64,000 bases of DNA from Sphingomonas sp. J315 (GTDB lineage: Bacteria > Pseudomonadota > Alphaproteobacteria > Sphingomonadales > Sphingomonadaceae): positions 372,001 to 436,000 of the forward strand of contig NZ_CP088296.1 of assembly GCF_024666595.1 (NCBI RefSeq), in the 5' to 3' direction. The position numbers and the translations under genes were made by a program. Positions within the stretch are counted from its first letter, which is position 1, and every line of letters begins with the position of its first letter. Under the pieces are notes generated by a model that worked only from the letters and a program-made list of their open reading frames with translations, was not told where the DNA came from and searched no databases. Positions 55,539 to 64,000 of the stretch are shown piece by piece.

Positions 55539-56605
55539 CGCAGCTTCAGCGTCGCCAGCCCCGCGAGCGCCAGCACGAAGGCGATGATCCAGAAACGGAT
55601 CACGACCGTCGGCTCGCTCCAGCCGAGCTGCTCGAAATGATGGTGGATCGGCGCCATCTTGAACACGCGGCGCCCGGTGCGCTTGTACCAGAAGACCTGG
55701 ATGATGACGCTCAGCGCCTCGACCACGAACAGCCCGCCGATGATCCCCAGCACCAGCTCGTGATGCGTGGTCACCGCAATCGCGCCCAGCGCACCACCCA
55801 GCGCCAGCGACCCAGTGTCACCCATGAACACCGCTGCCGGCGGCGCGTTGAACCACAGGAAGGCAAGCCCCGCCCCGATGATCGCGCCGCAGAAGATGGC
55901 AAGGTCGCCGGCCCCCGGCACATGCGGAATGCCCAGATAGGTCGCATAGATCTTGTTGCCGACAAGATATGCGATCAGCAGGAACGCGCTGCTCGCAATG
56001 ATCACCGGCATCGTCGCCAGCCCGTCCAGCCCATCGGTCAGATTGACGGCATTGCCGAACGCCACGATCGTGAACGCGGCGAATACGATGTAGAAATAGC
56101 CCAGATCGACGCTGAACTGGCTGAAGAACGGCACGTACAGCATCGTCCCGTTCTGCAGCGTGATGACCCAGGCCGCGACGCCCGCAATCGCGAATTCGCC
56201 CAGCAACCGGACGCGTCCCGACACGCCCGCGGTGCTTGCTTTGCGCACCTTGTCATAGTCGTCGAGGAACCCGATCATCCCGAACCCGAGCGTCACGAAG
56301 ATGCACGCCCAGATGTACGGATTGCTGAGGTCCATCCACAGGAACAGCGACAGCGTCAGGCTGGTCAGGATCATCAGCCCGCCCATCGTCGGCGTGCCGC
56401 GCTTGGCCAGGTGGCTCTGCGGCCCGTCGGCGCGGATCGGCTGTCCCTTGCCCTGACGGACACGCAGCCAACCGATGAAGCGCGGCCCGATGATCAGGCC
56501 GATCAGCAGCGCGGTGGCGACCGACGCGCCGGTGCGGAACGACAGGTACCGGAACAGGTTCAGCAGTCCCGGAAAACCCAGCCATTCGGCGATCTCGTAC
56601 AGCAT
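55535..56605 (-). CDS. mraY: Phospho-N-acetylmuramoyl-pentapeptide transferase
   Basis: MraY makes lipid I from UDP-MurNAc-pentapeptide and undecaprenyl phosphate. Ten membrane helices; signatures are [69 protein letters not shown] and [19 protein letters not shown]. 356 residues. It starts 11 bases after the murF stop. Confidence 0.96.
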   Translation of the reverse strand: MLYEIAEWLGFPGLLNLFRYLSFRTGASVATALLIGLIIGPRFIGWLRVRQGKGQPIRADGPQSHLAKRGTPTMGGLMILTSLTLSLFLWMDLSNPYIWACIFVTLGFGMIGFLDDYDKVRKASTAGVSGRVRLLGEFAIAGVAAWVITLQNGTMLYVPFFSQFSVDLGYFYIVFAAFTIVAFGNAVNLTDGLDGLATMPVIIASSAFLLIAYLVGNKIYATYLGIPHVPGAGDLAIFCGAIIGAGLAFLWFNAPPAAVFMGDTGSLALGGALGAIAVTTHHELVLGIIGGLFVVEALSVIIQVFWYKRTGRRVFKMAPIHHHFEQLGWSEPTVVIRFWIIAFVLALAGLATLKLR

Positions 56606-56616
56606 CGGCCCCCTGC

Positions 56617-57997
56617 CTAAATCCTTTGGGCCAGCGCCGCGACGACCCGCGACAGCCCGACCCCGTTCGACCCCTTGATGAGCACCGCGTCCCCGGCCCG
56701 CAGCATCGCTTCTAGCGACGCGCGCGCGGTGGCGGCGTCGGGCACATGGACCAATTCGACCCGACCCTCAAGCGCCCGTGCGAGCGGCGTCATCCCTTCA
56801 CCGACAAGAAGCACCGCTTCGACGCCAGCCTCGGTCACCGGCACTGCAAGATCGGCATGGAAATCGTCCGACTGGTCGCCCAGTTCGCGCATCTCGCCCA
56901 GCACCGCCACGCGCCGCGCCGCCGGGGTTGCCGCCAGCACCGCCAGCGTCGCGCGCATCGACGCCGGGTTTGCATTGTAGCTCTCGTCGATCACCAGCGC
57001 CTCGCCGCCTGCGACCTTGGCCGCGAACCGCGCGCCGCGTCCGGCCAGCCCACCCATCTCGCCCAGCGCAAGGCCCGCCTGCTCCAGGTCGCCACCCGCC
57101 GCATCGACCGCCGCCAGCACCGCCATCGCATTGGCGACCCAATGGTCGCCCGGCTGCGACAGGGTAAAGCTCAGCGTTTTCTCAGTCCCGATCTTCGCGG
57201 TCACGAAGGTGCCGCCCGGCTGCCCGTGCATCACCTCGACCGCGCGCACGTCCGCGCCATTGCCCAGGCCAAAGGTCACGATCCGCGCGGCATGGCCCGT
57301 CGCCGCGGCGATCAGCCGGTCGCGATGCGGGCTGTCGAACGGCACGATCGCCGTCCCGCCCGGCACCAGCCCCTGGAAAATCTCGCCCTTGGCGTCGGCA
57401 ATCGCTTCTTCGCTGTCGAAGAATTCGGTGTGCGCGGGCGCGATTGTGGTGACGATCGCGATGTGCGGCCGCACCATATGGGTCAGCGCCAGCAGCTCGC
57501 CAGCATGGTTCATCCCCATCTCGAACACGCCGAACCGCGTATCGCGCGGCATCCGCGAAAGGCTCAGCGGCACGCCGGTATGGTTGTTGTAGCTCTTGAC
57601 CGAACGATGCGCCTGCCCCGGATCGGGCCGGTCGAGGCACGCGAACAGAGCCTCCTTGGTCCCGGTCTTGCCGACCGAACCGGTGACGCCGATCACAACG
57701 CCAGTCATTCGCTTGCGGCTGGCGCGGGCGAGGTTTTCGAGCGCGACGGTCGTGTCGCCGGTCAGGACATGCGGGTGCGGCGTGTCGTGCGACACGACGG
57801 CCCCCCGCCGCCCCGCTGGCGAAGGCCTGCTCCAGAAACTTGTGCCCGTCGGTGGTTTCCCCCGTCAGCGCAAAGAACAGTGCGCCCGGCCCTACCTCCC
57901 GGCTGTCGAACGCGACCGCCTCGACCTCGAACTCGGCAGACGCCGCCCCGCCCGTCGCCGCCGCGATCTCGACCGAGGTCCAGAGTGGCGCACTCAC
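56617..57997 (-). CDS. murF: UDP-MurNAc-tripeptide--D-Ala-D-Ala ligase MurF, frameshifted
   Basis: Adds D-Ala-D-Ala to complete the pentapeptide. N-terminal part: [58 protein letters not shown]. An extra C in the run 57801-57806 shifts the frame; the rest continues [39 protein letters not shown] (P-loop), [18 protein letters not shown] and [20 protein letters not shown]. Corrected length is about 459 residues. Starts in the murE stop (ATGA). Confidence 0.94.
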
Positions 57998-59409
57998 GCT
58001 GCCGCCTCGCGCGCGACGCTGACATCGTCGAACGGCAGCACCATGTCGCCCACGATCTGGCCCTGTTCATGTCCCTTGCCGGCGATCAGCACGATATCCT
58101 CCGGCCCCGCCGCCGCGATCGCAGCCTCGATGGCTGCACGCCGGTCGCCGATCTCGGTCGCCTGCGGACAGCCCTTTCGCACCGCATGCCGGATCGACGC
58201 GGCATCCTCGCCGCGCGGGTTGTCGTCGGTGACGATCACCAGATCCGCGCCCGCAGCCGCCGCCTGTCCCATCGGTTCGCGTTTGCCCGGATCGCGGTCG
58301 CCGCCTGCGCCGAAGACGAGGATCAATCGTCCCGCCGCATGCGGCTTCAACGCGGAAATCGCCGCTTCGATCGCGTCGGGGGTGTGCGCATAATCGACAT
58401 AGACCGGAGCCCCGGTCCGGCTGATCGCCGCCCGCTCCAGTCGCCCCCGCACCGGCTGCAACCGCGCCAGGTTCGCAAAGGTCTGCGCCGGATCGCCCCC
58501 GGTGGCGATCACCAGCCCCGCCGCAATCAGCGCATTGGCAGCCTGATATCCGCCGATCAGGGGCAGCCCGACGCGATGCTCGACGCCCCCGAACGCGATC
58601 ACCAGCTTCTGGTCGAGCAACGTCGGCGCCCGCGACACCAGCCGGATCGTGTCGCCATGTTCGCCGACCGTGATGATGCGGTTGCCGCGCATCCGGGCGA
58701 TGTCGATCACCCGTTCGCTATGCGGATCGTCGGCCCACACGACTGCCGTCCCATTGGGATCGAGCACATCGGCGAACAGCCGCAGCTTGGCGGTAAAATA
58801 GTCCGCCATGTCCTTGTGATAGTCGAGGTGATCGCGGCTCAGATTGGTGAACGCCGCCGCGCGCACCGGCAGTCCTTCGGTGCGATATTGCGACAGGCCG
58901 TGGCTCGACGCCTCGAACGCCAGATGCGTCACGCCTTCGCGGGCAAGTCCCGCGACATTCGACAGGAAGGTGACGACATCCGGCGTGGTCAATCCGGTCG
59001 ACACCATCTCCCCCGCCGTGGTGACCCCCAAAGTCCCGATCGACGCGGCATGATGCCCCGCCATCCGCCACAATTGCCGCACCATCTCGACGGTCGACGT
59101 CTTGCCGTTGGTCCCGGTGACGGCGACGGATGTTTCCGGGAACGGGGCGTAAAAGCGCGCCGCGATCCGCGCGAATTCGGTGCGCGGATGGTCGCTCGCG
59201 ATATGCGCCGCGCCTTCCACCTTCACCTCGGGCCGGGCGACGATGGCGACCGCGCCCCGCGCCACCGCCTCCGCTATGAAATCCTCGCCGTTGAAGCGGG
59301 TGCCGCGGAACGCGCCGAACACCGTGCCAGGGGCGATCTTGCGATGGTCGATGGCAAAGCCGGTGACGATGTCCTGCTCGTCGCCGCCGGTCAGGTCTGC
59401 GAGCTTCAC
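57994..59409 (-). CDS. murE: UDP-MurNAc-L-Ala-D-Glu--meso-diaminopimelate ligase
   Basis: Adds the third stem residue. P-loop VAVTGTNGKTSTVEMVRQLW, FEASSHGLSQYRTEGLPVRA, TNLSRDHLDYHKDMADYFTA, VDYAHTPDAIEAAISALKP. The specificity motif DNPR is present in VTDDNPRGEDAASIR, so meso-diaminopimelate is the substrate. GTG at 59409 overlaps the ftsI stop (GTGA); 471 residues. Confidence 0.96.
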   Translation of the reverse strand: MKLADLTGGDEQDIVTGFAIDHRKIAPGTVFGAFRGTRFNGEDFIAEAVARGAVAIVARPEVKVEGAAHIASDHPRTEFARIAARFYAPFPETSVAVTGTNGKTSTVEMVRQLWRMAGHHAASIGTLGVTTAGEMVSTGLTTPDVVTFLSNVAGLAREGVTHLAFEASSHGLSQYRTEGLPVRAAAFTNLSRDHLDYHKDMADYFTAKLRLFADVLDPNGTAVVWADDPHSERVIDIARMRGNRIITVGEHGDTIRLVSRAPTLLDQKLVIAFGGVEHRVGLPLIGGYQAANALIAAGLVIATGGDPAQTFANLARLQPVRGRLERAAISRTGAPVYVDYAHTPDAIEAAISALKPHAAGRLILVFGAGGDRDPGKREPMGQAAAAGADLVIVTDDNPRGEDAASIRHAVRKGCPQATEIGDRRAAIEAAIAAAGPEDIVLIAGKGHEQGQIVGDMVLPFDDVSVAREAAA

Positions 59410-61145
59410 TCGTCCGCCCCCGCGCCGAGCGCGGCGGGCGCGGTCTTGTTCTTCGCCTCCGCCTTCCACAGCAGCGGGGTGAGATCGGCGACATCGACGT
59501 CGCGGCGCTCGTCGGGCACCACGCCCAGCATCGCGCCGGTGCGCATCACGACGCGGTTGACGACGGGGGCCGCAGTCCACCCTGCAGTGGACTGGCCTGC
59601 GGACTCGGCATTACCGATCGGCGAATCAAGCATCACCAGCACCACATAGCGCGGTGCGTCCATCGGGAAAGCCGCCGCGAACGTCGAGACGTTCTTGTTG
59701 CGCTGATATCCGCCGCGTCCCGGCACTTCGGCGGTGCCGGTCTTGCCCCCGACGCGATAGCCGGGCGCATCCGCCTTGCTGCCCGTGCCATGGGTGACGA
59801 TCAGCCGCATCAGCTGGCGCATCCGCGCGCTGGTCGCCTCCGAAATCACCCGGCGACCCACCGGTGCCTTGCCCGGCTCGACCTTCTTGAGCGTCGCGGG
59901 ACGCCATACCCCACCATTCACCATCGCGGCATAGGCGCTGGCCAGATGCAGCGGCGTAACCGCGATGCCATGACCATAGGCAGTGGTCATCACCGTCGTG
60001 CGCGCCCAGTATTTCGGCCAGATCGGCCCGGCCACCCCACCCAGCTCGATCGGCGCCTTGGTGTCGAAGCCAAGGCGGCTGAACATCTCTGCCATCCGGT
60101 CCTTGCCCAGTTCGTCGGCGATCCGCGCCGTCACGATGTTCGACGAATGGATCAGCGTCTCGGGGATGTTGAGCCAGCGCTTCTGCGCGTGATCGTCGCG
60201 GATCCGGAACCCGCCGACCTGCAGCGGTTCGGTGGCATCATAGCGCTTCGACATCGACGGCGCGACGCCGGTCTCGATCGCGAACGCCATCGCCAGCGGC
60301 TTGAAGGTCGACCCCAGCTCATAGACACTCTGCGTCACATTGTTCCGGAAATGCTCCGGGTTCGCACCCTTGACGTTGTTCGGGTTGAAGGTGGGAAGCG
60401 ACGTCATCGCCACCACCTCGCCCGACGCGACATCAAGGATCACCCCAGCCGCGCCCTGCGCCTGGAAACTCGTCATCGCCGCGCCCAGCTCGCTCTCCAG
60501 CGCGGCCTGCGCGCGCAGATCGATCGACAGGGCCACCGGTCGCCCGCGTTGCGCCGGATCGGTCAGCTGGCGGTCCAGGATATGCTCCATTCCGCTCACG
60601 CCCTTGCCGTCGAAATCGACAAAGCCCAGCGCGTGCGCAGCCAGCGTCGCCTGCGGGTAAAGGCGCTGCGGCTCGCGCGCGAACTCGATCCCCGGCTCAC
60701 CCAGCGCGTGAACGGCGGCGACCAGCTCCGGCACCGCGCGGCGCTGAAGATAGGTGAATTTCGCGCCGCTGTTGAGCAGCTTGGCATATTCGCCGGCGCT
60801 CTTCCCGGGCAGCGTTGCAGCCAGCATCTGCGCCAGCGCCGCCTTGTCGCCGATCACCCGATCCGGGCGCACGCCGATCGACCAGGCGTCGATCGTCCGC
60901 GCGAGCGGCGCGCCGTTGCGATCGACCAGGTCGCCGCGCAGCGGCACCAGCATCGCATTGACGCTCGGCGCGCGTTGCGGCTCGGCGAAAACCGCCAGCA
61001 GCGCCAGTCGCCCGACGATCACCGCAAACGCCGCGGCGAACAAGAGGGTCAGGATCATCAGCCGCACATGCGCGACCGCAATCGGCGACGCGCCTCTGCC
61101 GTCGCGCGTGCGGATCCGCTGTGCAGGGGCGACGAGGACCGTCAC
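59406..61145 (-). CDS. ftsI: Division transpeptidase FtsI (PBP3)
   Basis: A 579-residue monofunctional transpeptidase that cross-links septal peptidoglycan. One N-terminal membrane helix (LMILTLLFAAAFAVIVGRLA), a pedestal domain (VPLRGDLVDRNGAPLARTID) and the penicillin-binding domain with SxxK STFK in YELGSTFKPLAMAF, SxN in HSSNIVTARIADELG and KTG in VGGKTGTAEVPGRGGY. Overlaps ftsL and murE. Confidence 0.96.
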   Translation of the reverse strand: MTVLVAPAQRIRTRDGRGASPIAVAHVRLMILTLLFAAAFAVIVGRLALLAVFAEPQRAPSVNAMLVPLRGDLVDRNGAPLARTIDAWSIGVRPDRVIGDKAALAQMLAATLPGKSAGEYAKLLNSGAKFTYLQRRAVPELVAAVHALGEPGIEFAREPQRLYPQATLAAHALGFVDFDGKGVSGMEHILDRQLTDPAQRGRPVALSIDLRAQAALESELGAAMTSFQAQGAAGVILDVASGEVVAMTSLPTFNPNNVKGANPEHFRNNVTQSVYELGSTFKPLAMAFAIETGVAPSMSKRYDATEPLQVGGFRIRDDHAQKRWLNIPETLIHSSNIVTARIADELGKDRMAEMFSRLGFDTKAPIELGGVAGPIWPKYWARTTVMTTAYGHGIAVTPLHLASAYAAMVNGGVWRPATLKKVEPGKAPVGRRVISEATSARMRQLMRLIVTHGTGSKADAPGYRVGGKTGTAEVPGRGGYQRNKNVSTFAAAFPMDAPRYVVLVMLDSPIGNAESAGQSTAGWTAAPVVNRVVMRTGAMLGVVPDERRDVDVADLTPLLWKAEAKNKTAPAALGAGADE

Positions 61146-61734
61146 CGCAACTTGCGCGCCTCGGCACGGACGCCCTGCATCAGGTCGCCAAAGCTCGAAT
61201 CCTTGAGCAATTTGCTGTCCAGCGACGCGACCGCCGCATCCTTTGCTACCACCGGGGCCGGGGCGGCTGCACGCTTGGGTTTGGCGACGGCGGCGACTGC
61301 GACGGGTGCCGGCGCAGCCCGCTCGGCCACTACCGCCTTGACCGGAGCCACCGCGTCGTTCGCCACCTTCGCACCCGCAACGACTTCGGGCAGACCCTGC
61401 GGCACGACCATCGCGGCATAGCGCTCGGCGGTGCCGTCACCTTCCATCGGGCGGAGGCCGGCCAGTTCGGTATCGCTCGCCAGGAACTGGCGGGGGTCGG
61501 TGCGGTGTAACGCATCACCTCCCCGTTCCAGCGCTCGAGCTGGGCCAGGTTCGCGCGCGTGTCGAACTCTGTCTCCAGACCGCGGATATCCTTGTGCGCC
61601 TTCAGGATCGCGCGCTCGACAGCCTCGACCTTCGACCGTTCGGCCGCGACCTGCGACGACACCAGATAACAGGCCGGTGCCACGACGACACCGGTCAGGA
61701 ACCATCCGAAGCCGCTCAACGCCTTGATCGCCAT
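61142..61734 (-). CDS. ftsL: Cell division protein FtsL-like, frameshifted
   Basis: A small bitopic protein between rsmH and ftsI. MAIKALSGFGWFLTGVVVAP, ACYLVSSQVAAERSKVEAVE and RAILKAHKDIRGLETEFDTR show one membrane helix and the FtsL coiled coil. A missing base in the G-run 61492-61496 breaks the frame after MRYTAPTP; the other frame continues RQFLASDTELAGLRPMEGDG and an Ala/Pro-rich tail to KLLKDSSFGDLMQGVRAEAR. Corrected length about 197 residues, longer than E. coli FtsL because of the tail. FtsL is weakly conserved; position is the main evidence. Confidence 0.82.
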
Positions 61735-61744
61735 AACCGCCTCC

Positions 61745-62707
61745 TCAACTCCATGCCGGTGCCGCGGTGCGTCGCGCGACGCGCAACGTCGCCGACCGGG
61801 CACGCGGGTTCACCGCTATCTCGTCCTCGCCGGCCCGAACCGCCTTTGCGGGCGGTTCGAAACTCGGCGCCTGTTCCGCCGCGACCATCGGGCGATGCCG
61901 CGATCCGGTCGGCTCGCTCCCGCTGCGTTCGCGCAGGAATTTCTTGACCATCCGGTCCTCCAGGCTGTGGAATGTCACCACCGCCAGCCGCCCGCCGGGC
62001 TTCAATGCCCGTTCGGCCGCAGCCAGCCCTTCCTCAAGCTCGTCGAGCTCGCGGTTGAGGTGAATCCGGATCGCCTGGAAGGTCCGGGTGGCCGGGTCCT
62101 TCTTCTCATGCGGACGGTACCCAAGGGCCCGCCGCACCACATTTGCCAGGTCCCCCGTGCGCGTAAGGGGCCGTGCCTTCACAATCGCTTGTGCCACACG
62201 TCGGGCCTGCTTTTCTTCCCCGTAATTCCGCAATATCGTGGTTAAATCAGACTCACTGATTTCGTTAACCAATTCGGCCGCGGTCATGCCCGACTGGCTC
62301 ATCCGCATGTCGAGCGGACCGTCCGATTGAAAGCTGAATCCCCGATCCGCCTGGTCGAGCTGCATCGACGACACGCCGATATCCAGCGTCACGCCATCGA
62401 CGGGCGACAGCCCGCGCGCGTCCAGCTCGCGGTCCATCGCAGAGAACGGCGACTGGATCAGGATCAGGCGATTTTCGCTCGCGTCCACAAGGGCTTGACC
62501 GCCTTCGATCGCGCTTGGGTCGCGGTCGAAGGCGGCCACCTCGGCGCCCCGCTCGAGGAACGCGCGCGTATAGCCGCCGGCGCCGAACGTCCCATCGACG
62601 TGGCGCTCGCCGGGCTGGATGGCGAGGGCGTCGAGCACCTCGGCCAGCATCACCGGAATATGTGGACGATCAGGGTTAACGGCGTCGTGGGTCAGGGGCG
62701 CGGTCAC
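61745..62707 (-). CDS. rsmH: 16S rRNA (cytosine-1402-N4)-methyltransferase
   Basis: RsmH (MraW) methylates C1402 of 16S rRNA. Motifs: RPHIPVMLAEVLDALAIQPG, DGTFGAGGYTRAFLERG (SAM), DIGVSSMQLDQADRGFSF, RALGYRPHEKKDPATRTFQA and FHSLEDRMVKKFLRER. GTG start overlaps the mraZ stop (GTGA), 320 residues. Confidence 0.96.
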   Translation of the reverse strand: MTAPLTHDAVNPDRPHIPVMLAEVLDALAIQPGERHVDGTFGAGGYTRAFLERGAEVAAFDRDPSAIEGGQALVDASENRLILIQSPFSAMDRELDARGLSPVDGVTLDIGVSSMQLDQADRGFSFQSDGPLDMRMSQSGMTAAELVNEISESDLTTILRNYGEEKQARRVAQAIVKARPLTRTGDLANVVRRALGYRPHEKKDPATRTFQAIRIHLNRELDELEEGLAAAERALKPGGRLAVVTFHSLEDRMVKKFLRERSGSEPTGSRHRPMVAAEQAPSFEPPAKAVRAGEDEIAVNPRARSATLRVARRTAAPAWS

Positions 62708-63213
62708 AGCGTCACCCCCTTTTCTTCCAGACAGTAGCGGCACGCCGCCTTGATCTGTTCGGAGATAGTCGGATGGTCGAGCAGGGTGCGCGGGTTCCAC
62801 ACCTCGATCGTCGCGCCGACCCCCATGAAAAAGGCGTAGCTGCCCTTCGGGATCCCCGCGAGGTGCCCCAGCATCCCCGGCAGCACGAAGCGGCCGGAGG
62901 GGTCGAATGCGATATTCTCGCTCGTCCCCACGCCGTCGCGCCAGATATTGGCATCGGCCTGACCGCGATCGCCCGCAAACTCGGTCGCGCGCGCGTCGAG
63001 CCGCTCCATCAGCGAGTCGAAATAGGGCTCGTCATAGGCGACCAGGCACTTGTCGGTTTCGGATGTCGACAGGATCGCGACGCGGGCGTCCTTGCTGTCG
63101 GTCGGGTGGCCGCTGTTCTTCTCCAGCGTCGCACGCAGCCCGGCGGGGATGGCGACACGACCCTTGTCGTCCACCAGCTGTAAGCCAACCCCTCTGTAGC
63201 CGCTGCGTGCCAC
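62704..63213 (-). CDS. mraZ: Transcriptional regulator MraZ
   Basis: MraZ is an AbrB-fold regulator that heads the dcw cluster and represses it in E. coli. Two MraZ repeats: GVGLQLVDDKGRVAIPAGLR and IAFDPSGRFVLPGMLGHLAG. 169 residues with a somewhat long linker between them. GTG 63213 is chosen: AAGGGGC lies just upstream and it gives the usual N-terminus (ARSGYRGVGLQ). A reading from 63282 adds a basic, unlikely extension. Confidence 0.92.
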   Translation of the reverse strand: MARSGYRGVGLQLVDDKGRVAIPAGLRATLEKNSGHPTDSKDARVAILSTSETDKCLVAYDEPYFDSLMERLDARATEFAGDRGQADANIWRDGVGTSENIAFDPSGRFVLPGMLGHLAGIPKGSYAFFMGVGATIEVWNPRTLLDHPTISEQIKAACRYCLEEKGVTL

Positions 63214-63559
63214 TCTGCCCCTTGCTCCCCGGGCATGCCTTTTCCGCCTCCGGGTGCACGCCATCGCGCACCCCGGACCCATGATGGCCGACGATAAAGG
63301 TTACCCTGTTAGTCACCGGCCTATCGCAAGCGACTTGGGTTTTCAATGCCTGAACTCGGGATTTCGCGGTAATTTGCCCCACTTCGTGCCTCGGCTTACC
63401 GTCGTTTTCACTTCATTCGTTAAGTGAGCACCTTATGTTCCGCGCAGTTTTTGGGGGGGACATCGGGGTGTGCGCCGGGAATCGGGCATGAATGGCGGTC
63501 AGTGGCGGCGATTCCCGTCGTTTCCCGCGCGATGGCGGCGAGTCCCGGGCGGCGGGCGC
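63214..63559. other. Non-coding region upstream of mraZ, with a 9-bp hairpin
   Basis: This 346-base gap should hold the dcw promoter. On the minus strand I see TTGAAA with GATAGG 15 bases on, which is weak, and an isolated AGTGGGG that does not form the spaced direct repeats of an MraZ box. CGGGAATCG (63476-63484) pairs perfectly with CGATTCCCG (63509-63517) across a 24-base loop; it lies downstream of the neighbouring small gene and may be its terminator. I see no gene here. Confidence 0.5.
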
Positions 63560-63877
63560 TCATTCGCCCTCGGGGCGCGCGGGGTCGATATCGGGTGCGG
63601 GGCTTTCGGCGGTACGCGGAGCAATGCCCAGTTCGGCGATCGGCTCGTCCTTCGGCGCGGTGGCGCTGTTGGTCACCATGCCCTCGGTCATGTTCGCGAC
63701 CACCTCGGGCTTGGGTGCCCCTTCGGCCAGGACGGGTGCCTCTTCCTTGGCGGAGGAGAAGATCGCGCTCGCCACCCCGATCAGCAGCAGCACGGTGGCG
63801 AGGCCGGTCAGTCCGACGCGGACCCGCTGCATGCTCGACTGGGGATCTGAAGGTAATGACTTCATAAGCTGTGGCAT
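63560..63877 (-). CDS. Small membrane-anchored protein upstream of mraZ
   Basis: A 105-residue protein of unknown function: MKSLPSDPQSSMQRVRVGLT then one helix GLATVLLLIGVASAIFSSA, and an acidic, Pro-rich tail (KEEAPVLAEGAPKPEVVANM to ESPAPDIDPARPEGE). The start at MPQLMKS has GAAGG about 11 bases upstream; the Met four codons later is possible. It would be a single-span inner membrane protein with a periplasmic disordered tail. Confidence 0.65.
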   Translation of the reverse strand: MPQLMKSLPSDPQSSMQRVRVGLTGLATVLLLIGVASAIFSSAKEEAPVLAEGAPKPEVVANMTEGMVTNSATAPKDEPIAELGIAPRTAESPAPDIDPARPEGE

Positions 63878-63932
63878 AAATGTAACGCCTTCACAGCCTA
63901 TTGTCGAATGGGATGTGCAGTGGCTCGCGACC

Positions 63933-64000
63933 CTAGGCCCCGCCCAACCCCTTCTCACGCAGCCATTCCGGGTTGTACAGCGTTGAAAGGTAACGGAATC
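63933..64000 (-). CDS. C-terminal end of an unidentified gene (cut by window edge)
   Basis: The last 21 codons of a minus-strand frame read FRYLSTLYNPEWLREKGLGG then A and a TAG stop at 63933-63935. The sequence is protein-like and the stop sits 55 bases before the next gene, so a real gene entering from the right is likely. Too little is present to name it. Confidence 0.45.
   Translation of the reverse strand, partial: FRYLSTLYNPEWLREKGLGGA

Noticed and set aside
54387..59649. Very long plus-strand frames opposite murD, mraY, murF and murE (up to 967 codons)
   Set aside because: High G+C removes stop codons in the antisense frame; translations are His/Arg/Gln-rich and lack any motif, while the minus strand holds complete Mur ligases.
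63362..63430. MraZ-box direct repeats upstream of mraZ
   Set aside because: Only one AGTGGGG is present and the required regular spacing of further copies is missing.

Overview
The window is GC-rich chromosomal DNA from a sphingomonad (Alphaproteobacteria, Sphingomonadales, most like Sphingomonas). The best markers are a serine palmitoyltransferase that closely resembles the Sphingomonas enzyme as I know it, with its dedicated acyl carrier protein beside it, and a complete PhyR-NepR-EcfG general stress response locus. I see no rRNA, tRNA, CRISPR array, prophage or insertion sequence; this is mostly core chromosome.

Layout. 1-2.6 kb: start of an RND efflux operon (permease cut by the window edge, adaptor complete) and a PF10118 protein divergent from a TetR regulator. 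3.3-7.4 kb: obgE, a MipA/OmpV-like outer membrane protein, an alpha/beta hydrolase and proB. 7.7-17.2 kb: sphingolipid region, with a ceramide-reductase-like SDR, the ACP, serine palmitoyltransferase, a hybrid histidine kinase, lptF/lptG, a membrane desaturase and a GNAT-fold ceramide synthase. These bacteria carry glycosphingolipids in place of LPS, so LptF/LptG here may serve sphingolipid export. 17.2-24.5 kb: two paralogous tiny secreted proteins, xthA, an A-type Fe-S carrier, an M23 peptidase, a DUF455 protein, bcp and glnE. 24.5-28.9 kb: stress locus with ecfG, a 45-residue membrane protein, phyR, nepR, a PhyP-like sensor and, just after it, a perfect EcfG-type promoter driving what looks like a small RNA with C-rich loops. 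A second short protein with a NepR-like core lies on the other side of ecfG.

28.8-35.2 kb: one minus-strand series argS, SPOR protein, nagZ, scpA, scpB, tatA, tatB, tatC. 35.3-44 kb: rarD, a small membrane protein, a methyltransferase, a DUF1501/DUF1800 pair, a secreted small protein, a dGTPase-like protein and a TPR/SPOR protein. 44-63.2 kb: the division and cell wall (dcw) cluster on the minus strand in transcription order mraZ, rsmH, ftsL, ftsI, murE, murF, mraY, murD, ftsW, murG, murC, a 64-residue ORF, murB, a DUF4262 gene, ddl, ftsQ, ftsA, ftsZ. Most junctions are 4-base ATGA/GTGA overlaps, including those around the two unexpected extra genes.

Quality warning. At least eleven single-base frameshifts, mostly in homopolymer runs, break otherwise intact and often essential genes (obgE, lptG, xthA, the DUF455 gene, tatC, nagZ twice, murG, murF, ftsL and the TetR 3' end). 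I treat them as probable assembly errors, not pseudogenes, and give full gene spans.
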